Positions 35,947-44,838 of a stretch of DNA of 64,000 nucleotides are shown one piece after another; position 1 is the stretch's first letter; every line of letters starts with the position of its first letter. The position numbers and the translations under genes were made by a program. The notes below the pieces were generated by a model, which made no database searches, had not been told where the DNA came from, and was given only the letters and a program-made list of their open reading frames with translations. The stretch comes from Sweltsa coloradensis (taxonomy: Eukaryota > Arthropoda > Insecta > Plecoptera > Chloroperlidae): assembly GCA_024449915.1 (NCBI GenBank), contig JAMZAV010000026.1:744001-808000 (forward strand), given 5' to 3'.

Positions 35947-36174
35947 ATGATTTGTAGGACTATACACTACGCAAAATAAAACAAACGTTGATTACAATAG
36001 TTCCTTGGTAAATCAATGATCATCAGGTTTAAAGACAGTTGAAATTTTAAAATTATTTTGTAAATTTAATTTTTTTCAACTGTCATTAACCAATGAAGGT
36101 GGTTGGTTAACCATGAAAATATTGTAATCACTATTTTATTTTGAGTACCTATAGTGTATAGTCCTACAAATCAT
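35947..36174. mobile_element. 228-bp MITE with TIRs (GGACTATACACT family)
   Basis: ATGATTTGTAGGACTATACA on the left and TGTATAGTCCTACAAATCAT on the right, with TIR pairing extending through TTTTATTTTG. AATAT lies directly outside both ends (35942-35946 and 36175-36179), a plausible 5-bp target-site duplication. The TIR core is shared with 5921-6050. Confidence 0.75.
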
Positions 36175-36553
36175 AATATCATTAGTCTGACCTATTCTAA
36201 AATTGTTTCATCATTTTATTATAATTATTAAAGCTATCACCCTCGTCTCTCTAGCCCTCGTTGGTGTTAGCTTAGCTCCTTCATGTTATCCCGGGACATT
36301 CCACCTTCGTATCCACCCTTGTTGTGTTTGCCTAGCGCACAGAAACCTAAACATATACGTATTCCACCTCCTGTTGAATAGAACATACCAGATATCAATC
36401 TCAATTGAATACTGGAAATGAAAAAATATTTACTCCCGGTTTCTTTTGAAAAGCACAAAGAAAGCATTCGAGGAATGGAAATTGGAAAAACATATTCACT
36501 CTCACTCTATCGTGTGTAGAGTATTGGCTCAGTGTTCAGTTCGTTGGGCGCCG

Positions 36554-37098
36554 GTCTTGTGCCGAACTAGCTTCCCTATCCTGACGCGCTACTCCTATCC
36601 TGTGCCGAACTAGCTTCCCTAGCCTGACGCGCTACTCCTATCCTGTGCCGAACTAGCTTCCCTATCCTGACCTTGCGCTACTCCTATCCTGTGCCGAACT
36701 AGCTTCCCTAGCCTGACCTTGCGCTACTCCTATCCTGTGCCGAACTAGCTTCCCTATCCTGACCTTGCGCTACTCCTATCCTGTGCCGAACTAGCTTCCC
36801 TAGCCTGGCGCGCTACTCCTATCCTGTGCCGAACTAGCTTCCCTAGCCTGACCTTGCGCTACTCCTATCCTGTGCCAAACTAGCTTCCCTATCCTGGCGT
36901 TGCGCTACTCCTATCCTGTGCCGAACTAGCTTCCCTAGCCTGGCACTGCGCTACTCCTACCCTGTGCCGAACTACCTTCCCTACCCTGACCTTGCGCTAC
37001 TCCTATCCTGGGCCGAACTAGCTTCCCTATCCTGACGCGCTACTCCTATCCTGTGCCGAACTAGCTTCCCTATCCTGACCTTGCGCTACTCCTATCCT
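36554..37098 (+). repeat. ~43-46-bp minisatellite, 12 copies
   Basis: The unit GTGCCGAACTAGCTTCCCTA + CCTGACCTTGCGCTACTCCT + ATCCT repeats 12 times. Length varies by the presence or absence of CTT/TT before GCGCTACT, and copies alternate TATCC/TAGCC. It abuts a tRNA-like SINE head on its right and a TTGGCTCAGTGTTCAGTTCG stretch on its left. Confidence 0.9.
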
Positions 37099-37104
37099 CA
37101 ACAC

Positions 37105-37185
37105 ACCGACATGGTGTTGGATCAAGAGACTCTGATTCGGGAGGTCCTGGGCTCGAATCCCGTCGAGACCGGCAATCCTGACTGA
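37105..37185 (+). repeat. tRNA-Lys-like SINE head
   Basis: CATGGTGTTGGATCAAGAG, an anticodon-arm-like GAGACTCTGATTCGG, then GGAGGTCCTG and B box GGCTCGAATCC (37150-37160). Best preserved of the Lys-like heads in the window. Confidence 0.6.
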
Positions 37186-37274
37186 CAGAGTTGTCTGTCA
37201 AACAGCCCTCGAACGTTCCTTTCGCAACTACCCTAAATATCTCAATAACATAGTTGGTCATGTGAAGAGGGATA

Positions 37275-38780
37275 CCTCCCTCAAGGCCCGTTCCCGTAAG
37301 GCCCGATACCTTTTTTTCCCTTAAAGCCCACTTTTCTACCTGTTGATAAAGATTATGTTACACAAGGGTGTATTCCCTTAAGGCCCGATCCCTTAAGGCC
37401 CGATCCCTTAAGGTCCGTTCCCTTAAGGCCCGATCCCTTAAGACCCGCTCCCTTAAGGCCCGTTCCCACAAGGCCCGTTCCCGCAAGGCCCGCAACCGTT
37501 TCCCTCCCTAAAGATTGGTGGTTAGCCTCCTTGTTATTATTTAATCGCATTTTAATTAGATTTACATAGGTGTAATCAAACTGCAGTTGTAGGTAAACAA
37601 ATAAAGTTACATGAATCTAGTAAATGCACAACTATTGCCGATGTACAGCCGGGGTCTATATAAATCAAGAGGTCTGAAAGATACCTCTTTCACCGACATC
37701 TCGTGGTCAACTCTTGGTGCCATTATATATATATCACCCTGTGAACTGCATTATCGATCGATGGAAGCCCCCTAGACTATTTGATGTTATTAATATTATT
37801 TAGGAGGCTTTGAAAGACTCTTGGTCACACAAATAGTCAATATCTAGAAGGCAGTCAGAAGTGAATACAATTTTATCAAAACAAAAGCATAAAACAAACT
37901 TAGTGGTTTGCAAATAAGACTTGACAGCCAAGATAGAATTATTTGAAATTAATTAGAAACTAAGGCAAATATAAGATCTAAGGCATAGTCTTAATGCTAT
38001 GCCTAGGCCAAGGTATCGATATATAATGCTCTCTTTACCTTCCATATTATATTTCTTCTAGGCTTGATAGTTTCTCTGGTGAATAGAGAATTTTCCTTTG
38101 ACATTAGCAGCCATGTTTCTTATTGATGTCGAAAATGCAGTTCACAGGGCGATATAAATAATGGCACCAAGAGTTGACCACGAGATGTCGGTGAAAAGAG
38201 GTATCTTTCAGACCTCTTGATTTATATATGACCCCGGCTGTACCAGGTAACAACATATTTTACTATCATGAAAAGTCTACCATTAACAATTACAATATTA
38301 TCAATTTAATTTTGGCTTAAATTTATTGCATTAATAAATATATCATAAACGTAGGTAATGCACTATCAACGGAGCAATGGTTTACCACAATTTACATGTC
38401 TATATTTATGTGGTGTGTCTGTATCTTAAACGTATTCGTATTGCTAACTTGGTTCCAATTATTTATGAAAATTAGTGATTAATTTTTAATTATTCATAAA
38501 TCAACGACATATGGGGTAAGTATATTTCACTGGTGTAATTTTTTGTGCACTGATGTTGTTTGAGGTAGGTATGCTTATTACCCAAATACCCCAAAAAACG
38601 GGAACGGGCCTTACGGGAACGGGTCTTACGGGAACGGGCCTTACGGGAACGGGCTTTAAGGGAACTGGCCTTATTAAGGGAATACACCCTTGTGTAACAT
38701 GGTCTTTATCAACAGGTAGAAAAGTGGGCTTTAAGGGGAAAAAAGGTATCGGGCCTTACGGGAACGGGCCTTGAGGGAAG
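37275..38780. mobile_element. Nested ~1.5-kb foldback with palindromic minisatellite arms
   Basis: The outer arms are 37275-37510 and about 38591-38780. The left arm has CCTCCCTCAAGGCCCG, about nine units like CCCTTAAGGCCCGATC and a spacer CCTGTTGATAAAGA; the right arm is its inverse (ATCAACAGG, ACGGGAACGGGCCTT). Inner arms at 37642-37752 and 38134-38243 start TGTACAGCCGGGGTC and end GACCCCGGCTGTAC-like, and match through CACGAGATGTCGGTG. The unit contains the palindromic core CCTTAAGG. Open frames such as KARSRKTRSRK are translations of the minisatellite, not genes. Confidence 0.8.
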
Positions 38781-39299
38781 CCACCATCTGGGATGGAATG
38801 GGTCATCACACACCCTTCAGACTACAGAGGGCAGCCAAAATAACACTTTCTTTATTGTATACACCCGCGTACAAAAGTAAATCCAGGATAGGACAGAGAG
38901 CATATTTACCCTGCAACATTTGCTGTGGCCTTGTTCTTTTTCAAGTATACTTTTCTAAACTGAATCATGTCAATCAATATGTGTTGTATGAGTTTATAGA
39001 TCAGCAACCATATTAAATAACAAGAAAAGTGTAGAACAGAATTGTTACTGTAAGCTCCGGCATTTACTTTAGTCTCCGGGTGTGCATCCTATTTATTGCG
39101 TATTAGAAACCCAAAGGTTGTATAGACTTGAATCAACATCCAATGTCCCAACACTTGAGAGTATCCCCTACAACATAATACTTCCATTCCGCTCAGTCGG
39201 AGCTGTTTGGCAGTCTATCTATGCTAATCTTTCGTGATCACATCACTCGCCACATCCACGCGGACCCTATTGACGAGTACGATGCGCCGAGTGTCTGCA

Positions 39300-39357
<58 letters not shown>

Positions 39358-39949
39358 CCCTCTCATGGATATCGTAATCTGTAACGACGTGTATTGTCAT
39401 CCCTAGAATGGTAATGTTATGGCTGAACCTCGCCCGCCCTGCAATGAGGGCATGTACGTGCGGTAAACGCGCCATAACAGACCCCGTTACCTCGCATAAT
39501 GCCCCCATATTGACTGGAAACAAATTTACATTTAGAATCAGTAACATCAGCCTTAATACCCCATAACGAAAATAGAAAGTGTAGTCACGACGGGACGATC
39601 TCGGAGAATGGAGGTTTTCACTTCATCTTGGGGATGTGGACTGAGTAAACTGATAGCTGCAGAAGCCGATAAGAAGGCTAAAAGCCGCATCTCGCAGCGA
39701 CTACAAATACAAATGTAGCGGGCAAATTGCCTCCCATGTCTAGGCTGTATCGAAGATGGTATTCTTGTAGTAGATGGTGTCATTGAAAGTTGGAGTGACG
39801 GAAAAAATACCTCGAACAGCCTTTTAATATGAGGTAGCAATACACTTGTACCACTGCATGGAACTGTCCATGAACCAACTTTCTCCCTAACTTCCTTTAT
39901 AAATGTATCACTTTTGTACACCTTGTCAAAATGACCATACTGTTTTTGT
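38781..39949. other. Gene-free interval with (CT)n microsatellite
   Basis: (CT)n of about 25 repeats at 39303-39353. Open frames at 39224-39547 and 39553-39921 (-) include that simple repeat or have no recognisable domain. Confidence 0.5.
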
Positions 39950-40167
39950 TTGTTTTTACTTATTATGTTAGCTTTACAAATTATGTTCTCCGTTATGTCT
40001 GAAAAGACAACTTGTTTTCTATATTATGTATTTGTTTTCTTGCAACTTATGTGTGTTGTTTGTTGTACCATTGTGACAGGCTAAAGAGGGAATTGTGCCC
40101 TACAATGGCCTTCTCGCCTAGCGGCGAGAAAATATCATTTAAATAAATAAATAAATAATTGTATCGG
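39950..40167 (+). mobile_element. Probable LINE 3' UTR and (AAAT)n tail
   Basis: A T-rich 3' UTR-like stretch is followed by GTGCCCTACAATGGCCTTCT, a short hairpin CGCCTAGCGGCG and AAATAAATAAATAAATAATT (40142-40160). The layout resembles the tail of the minus-strand LINE at 14.7 kb. No coding remnant was recognised upstream. Confidence 0.4.
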
Positions 40168-40986
40168 AAAAAGTATATACCCTAGTTGATTGAGAGGGGG
40201 GGGGGGGTTAGCCTAGATTCATTTTTAAATTTAAGATTGCAAATGGGAGGCATTTTACTAGTTTTTAGCGTGCTTTCATCGATAATTTATATAATTGTGA
40301 AGATCCACATATCATTGTTAGTTTACAGTATTTGCCACTTCAAAATTTTCAGAACTTAATCAAACAAGGCTGATGAACTACTCACTAATTTAGGCCCTGA
40401 TTTGTGCTTCGAACGTCGAATATTGTGAACGTTACTAAATATTATGACTTTTATTGAAAGTGGTGGAAATTTTGTACCTTGTAGATAGAAAGTATGATCA
40501 AGAAGAACACCAAATTTTTTTTCATAAATTAATGTATTATTATTTTAGTTGGAAAAGTTTACTATGAACAGTAAGTTCCCCTTTGGTGCCGGATTCCTGA
40601 AACTATTTTAACCCTATAAACCCTAAACCCTGGATTACATTATAACCCTGCCCTAAAACACTGTATTCCAGTACAAGTGTACAGTACAAGTACAAGTACA
40701 ACTGATGTGTGCAGGTGCAGGTGTAGCACTTGTACTGCAACACAGTTTTATTAGGGCTACAATAACCCCGGGGATAAGAGTTCATAACTATACTGTATAG
40801 GTACAAGGTGTGAATGTGATTTATTTAGATGTTTATTGTAGTTGTGAGAGAATGTCCAAGAGTTATATTGTATGTGACATCCCTTGTTATCCCAAATAAT
40901 TACAAATAGGTGTCGTTCACTTTTAAACATACATTTTAGATTGATATAATGCCTTAGTATTTGCATTAAAACTGTATTTAGAAGAG
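40168..40986. other. Gene-free interval
   Basis: G12 at 40196-40207. Short CAAGTACAAGTACAA-type repeats lie near 40675-40735. No gene seen. Confidence 0.4.
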
Positions 40987-41136
40987 AGCTGCTCCATCGA
41001 AAGAATGCATATGCTAGCGGCATCGGTGGGGCCGAGCGGGCCAATGAGCGATCAGTATTTTAAATTAGGGGCCGCTGATTGGCTAGAACTAGCCCGCCGG
41101 TGACGTCACCATCTGCAAACTTCCGATGGAGCAGCT
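40987..41136. mobile_element. 150-bp MITE carrying CCAAT and CRE motifs
   Basis: Perfect 13-bp TIRs: AGCTGCTCCATCG (40987-40999) and CGATGGAGCAGCT (41124-41136). The interior holds GGCCAATGAGCG, CTGATTGGCT (inverted CCAAT) and the palindrome GGTGACGTCACC, a consensus CRE. The open frames over it are not gene-like. Confidence 0.7.
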
Positions 41137-41589
41137 ATACATTATTTTATCTAAACCATCTCAGAGAGTTGGTCGTGTTTCTCACTAATGATCGCCGGAC
41201 CCAGACAGACAGACAGAGAGGGTTCGGTCTAGCTCCAGGGAGGACAGAACAGCCGGATTCTGTGTCCAGATCATTTTAAAACACTAATCACCGCACCTCA
41301 CGCCGGCCGACAATAATTACACTCGATATTAGTTACGCGGGTAAAGTAGATCGTTAGCTTACTCGGCCATTTCCTTTCACACCTCCCAATCAGTGAGCAT
41401 GTGGGGGGGGGAGGGGGGGAGTGCAGTAACTAATACTGAATTAACTAGTATCCACTTTCAAACAAACCATTAAATCAATTCACTACGTACATATATTTGG
41501 AAGCCAAGCTACCACACAAGCATAACTTTTCCGTCTGCGCGTGTGACATTTCTCACGATACAAACTGGACGTTGACATGCGTTATTATA
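41137..41589. other. Gene-free interval
   Basis: Contains an (ACAG)n-like CAGACAGACAGAGAG stretch and GTGGGGGGGGGAGGGGGGG near 41401. Nothing else seen. Confidence 0.4.
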
Positions 41590-41819
41590 ATGTTGGTATT
41601 GCCCTTCAACAAGGATGATACAGAATGTTTTTGGTGACCCTGGGGTGACTAGCCCACCAGAAACTTTGAACATTTATTACCCGGCGCCTCCACCATTTTG
41701 TTCGCGGCAACAAGAGGCGAACCTTTTTTAAGTAGAAAGCTTACCCAGCACCGCCACCAAAATGCTCAAAGCATGGTAAATTATTTTATTTTTGTATTCT
41801 TCGACGATCTGTTGATTAA
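41590..41819 (+). repeat. Dispersed repeat, CCCGGCGCCTCCACCA family
   Basis: ATTGCCCTTCAACAAGGATG, TGGTGACCCTGGGGTGACT, ACCCGGCGCCTCCACCAT and, near 41734, a second ACCCAGCACCGCCACCAA. It ends CGACGATCTGTTGATTAA. The same order occurs at 49400-49575, and the Cys-codon-like CCTCCACCAA core is shared with the left-end satellite. Confidence 0.65.
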
Positions 41820-42585
41820 TTGGATGAGCGTAGCGAAGATTCCATTTCACTACACTGGAGAAAAAAATCCGGAATGTTTTTTTTTCCTTTCTTTTTGTAT
41901 TTTTGGCTGTTTGTTAGCACGATTCCGGCTAAACCGATACTCCAATTGCCATGAAATTTTCTGGAGACCTTCGAAATCTCTGAACTAAGAACTGCCACGT
42001 TTTTGAGCGCAATCTAAAAATCATTTCTCATGAAAAACGCAATTTTACGATTTTTTTCGATTTTTTAAAAATGTCTTCGACTTATAACACCTACATGCTT
42101 TATCCGATTTTAATGATATTTTCACAGAACCATAATTTTATGAATTAAGATATTCGTGGGAAATTTGAGCGCAATCGAACAATTATTTCTTATGAAAATC
42201 GAAATTTTACGGGTTTTACTTTTTTGAAACAATTCTTTGACTTATAACACCTACATGCTTTATCCGATTGTAACGACTTTTTCACAGAACCTTAATTTTA
42301 TGAATTAATGTATTCGTGTGAAATTTGAGCGCGATCGAATATGCGATATTAATGTGAAAATCGCAATTTTAAGATTTTTTCTTTTTTTAAATTACGATTA
42401 ATTAAAAAATTAAAAATTAAAGTTTATTTTTAATTTAATTTAAATTAATTATAAAAAATCTTCAACTTAGTTATGATTTTTTCACAGAACAACAGAAAAT
42501 CCGCATAACACATATGGCAGCTCAATGCACCAATTACGTTCCGTCGCTCATCCAACAACGCGCCTGAAAAAGCGTTTGCGAAGCT
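41820..42585 (+). mobile_element. Helitron/Helentron-like element family 1, copy C (3' end damaged)
   Basis: Starts TTGGATGAGCGTAGCGAAG and has the displaced inverse CGCTCATCCAA (42545-42555) and the AACGC(10 nt)GCGTT hairpin (42557-42576). The last bases after GCGAAGCT are replaced by unrelated sequence, losing CCTAGT. Internal units of about 160 bp: TTCGACTTATAACACC near 42077 and 42236. An AT-rich insertion TTAAAAATTAAAG lies near 42410. Confidence 0.7.
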
Positions 42586-43091
42586 CATCACTCTCTGTTG
42601 GGTTCTCCCGTGCACAGAGCTTTAAATCTTTCGTTCACGTTGTTACAAATATGTCACTGGGTTCTTTTCTAACTTAACAGTCTCCAATTTTTACTGACCG
42701 GTTACTAAGTAAAGACACTCGACAAAAATAATATGGACATACTTTTTTATATTTATTCAGAAAAGTTTCTAATACGGTGAATTGTTAGATTTAATTGAAA
42801 TATATTCATCGAAACACTTTATTAAACGAGGGAGCGGAGCGATCGAGTGTCTCCATTCAACTCAAACGGTTCTCATTCTGTGATTCTGTCTGTCTGTCTC
42901 TACGTCGAAAATCAGACGAACCGCTGAACAGATTGCGATGAAATTTTTAAACAGACATCCGGTACGAGTTTACTAAGAACTGTTAACAAATCAGCTTGAT
43001 CCATTGCGATTTAAGCCTACAATAAATAAAAATGTGATTTTTAATAATATCAATGGCATTTGTTTCGTAGCAGTTAGCGGGACGAGGTTGA

Positions 43092-43162
43092 CGTGGCCTG
43101 CATGGCCTAGTGGTAACCATTTAGCATACCGCACGGATGGATGGGGTTCGATACCCGTCAGG
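43092..43162 (+). repeat. tRNA-like module in family 2 unit 1
   Basis: A-box-like TGGCCTAGTGGTAACCATTT and B box GGTTCGATACC (43145-43155), followed by an ACTTTTTTATA run. It reads in the same direction as the element. Confidence 0.55.
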
Positions 43163-43584
43163 TATAACTTTTTTATATTTTTACACCCACATATTATTTT
43201 TGAGGGGTGTTACATGGGAAATAAAAATTAGGTGATTTTGTTTTATCTTGGAAATTTGTTAATGTGTCACGCTAATACGTTTTGAATACGATTCGCATTT
43301 TGAATGTTCAATTTAAATAATTAAACGAGGGAGCGGAGCGACTGAGTGTCTCCATTCAACTCGAACGGCTCTCATTCTGTGATTCTGTCTGTCTGTCTGT
43401 ACGTCGAAAATCAGCCGAACCGCTGAACAGATTGGGCTGAAATTTTAAACAGACATCCGGTACGAAATTATTGAGAACTGCTAACAAAACCAGCTAGATC
43501 CATTGCGATTTAATCCTACAATAAATAAAAATGTGATTTTTAAAATATCGGTAGCATTTGTTTAGTAGCAGCTAGCGGGACCAC

Positions 43585-43660
43585 ATCTACGTGGCTTGCA
43601 TGGCCTATTGGTTAGCATTTAGCCTACCGCACGGAGGGTTGAGGTTCGATACCCGTTAGC
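43585..43660 (+). repeat. tRNA-like module in family 2 unit 2
   Basis: TGGCCTATTGGTTAGCATTT and B box GGTTCGATACC (43643-43653). Slightly better tRNA-like A box (GGTTAGCA) than unit 1. Confidence 0.55.
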
Positions 43661-43817
43661 TTGGACTTTTTTATATTTTTACACCCACATATTATTTTTG
43701 AGGGGTGTTAAATGGGAAATAAAACTTAGGTGATTTTGTTTTATCTTGGAAATTTGTTAATGTTTCACGCTAATACGTTTTGAACACGATTCGCATTTCA
43801 AATGTTCAATTTAAATA

Positions 43818-43997
43818 ACTAGGGAAACGCCAAAGTCGTTGTTAAACGAGTGAGTGAGCCATGTGTTGAGTACCCGATATCATTCCTCATACTGGGCTAG
43901 ACCCTTAGGTATAGGGGAGGAAAGGGGATGTTCCCGGGTACTCAACACTTGGGTCACTCACTCACTCGTTTAACAACGACTTTGGCGTTTCCCTAGT
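43818..43997. mobile_element. Head-to-head pair of family 2 3' ends (180-bp palindrome)
   Basis: The left arm, ACTAGGGAAACGCCAAAGTC onward (43818-43876), is the inverse of the right arm (about 43936-43997), which ends TTTGGCGTTTCCCTAGT. Each arm contains CTCGTTTAACAACG, whose CTCGTTTAA is the reverse complement of the family 5' end TTAAACGAG, and the hairpin AACG(7 nt)CGTT. About 58 bp of unpaired sequence lies between the arms. Confidence 0.8.
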
Positions 43998-44557
43998 AAC
44001 ATAGACATAGACAAGAATTATTCTCTCCGGTGTAATACCTACACCTAGTTTGTTTGCGTAGTGTCTGGGTGGGTGTTGACTAGACTAGGCTAGGTACTAT
44101 AAGTAATAGGTGCAGGGTAGTTCGATGCACCCCCTCCAGCCATCAAACATGATGTACAACGCGAACATTTGCACGGTGTAAACTATAAATATTCATAGGT
44201 GAAGCGCTCGCTGCTCGGCTAAACATCCCAGGGCGTAAGAACTAAACCACACGAGGAAGCTACAAGATGTAATATGCATTTACTTTTAAGCGCAACGCAA
44301 ACACAGATTAGCTGCATGTTGGTGCCCCCTTGGAGTGTGTGTGTTCAACAAGATGTGCATAAAACAGTAGTTGTCGAGTAAGAATACGTTAAAGTCTTTG
44401 AGAAGACCAAAACTATCTATTTTTGGTTGGTGCATACTCCCGCTTTTGCGACATTTATTACACTTTTTTTGCTGACTGAAAATGCGAAAACTAGACAGTT
44501 TGTGAAGATGATTTCTTTACTATCACTTACATCTTTGACTTGCGGATGGCATCTCTC
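43998..44557. other. Gene-free interval
   Basis: AT-rich to mixed sequence. No exon, repeat or RNA gene recognised. Confidence 0.4.
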
Positions 44558-44690
44558 GGGAATTGTTTCTTTCATATCCTGCGTTCAACAATAATTATTT
44601 TCGTTTGTCGGTACGAAGGCAGTACTTGTACCGGCAAACGGAAATAATCGTAGAAAGCAAATATTAAAGAAACAATTTCTAAAATTATTC
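44558..44690. mobile_element. Small foldback with CGGTAC apex
   Basis: AATTGTTTCTTT...ATTTTCGTTTGTCGGTAC pairs with GTACCGGCAAACGGAAAT...AAAGAAACAATT. Weaker inverse similarity extends outward (CATCTTTGACTT/AAAGTCAAAGG). The apex resembles that of 59683-60257. Confidence 0.65.
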
Positions 44691-44761
44691 ATTATAAAGT
44701 CAAAGGTAAACGAAAGATAAATGTTTAAATAAATTAAATGAATAAATAAATTCGTATTTAG

Positions 44762-44838
44762 AATCTACCCACTCAGTCAACTGATTTTCAGTGGGGGACA
44801 GTAAACCCAAGTGACCAAGCCAACCCTGTAGGCCCCGA
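44762..44838 (-). repeat. Dispersed repeat, GGTTGGCTTGGTC family (minus)
   Basis: Minus strand: CTACAGGGTTGGCTTGGTCA, TCCCCCACTGAAAATCAGTT, GAGTGGGTAGATTCTAAATA. Closest to the 7446 copy. Confidence 0.7.

Larger units (their letters stand above)
42822..43817 (+). mobile_element. Helitron-like family 2, two tandem ~497-bp units
   Basis: The units start TTAAACGAGGGAGCGGAGCG at 42822 and 43321. Each contains CTCATTCTGTGATTCTGTCT, AATCAGnCGAACCGCTGAAC, ACAGACATCCGGTACGA, a tRNA-like module, and TATTTTTACACCCACATATT. They end TTCAATTTAAATA. They are head-to-tail at high similarity. No Rep/helicase is encoded. Confidence 0.75.

Noticed and set aside
36554..37098. CRISPR array
   Set aside because: The repeats are directly contiguous without unique spacers, in a eukaryotic context; it is a minisatellite.
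38490..38774. KARSRK / GTGLTG repeat proteins on both strands
   Set aside because: These are translations of the palindromic minisatellite in the foldback arms.
39224..39547. 107-codon minus-strand frame
   Set aside because: The middle is a translated (CT)n microsatellite (Arg-Glu repeats); no splice context.
40603..41044. Overlapping frames containing Tyr/Cys/Thr repeats
   Set aside because: They translate a short CAAGTACAAGTA-type repeat and the MITE at 40987-41136.
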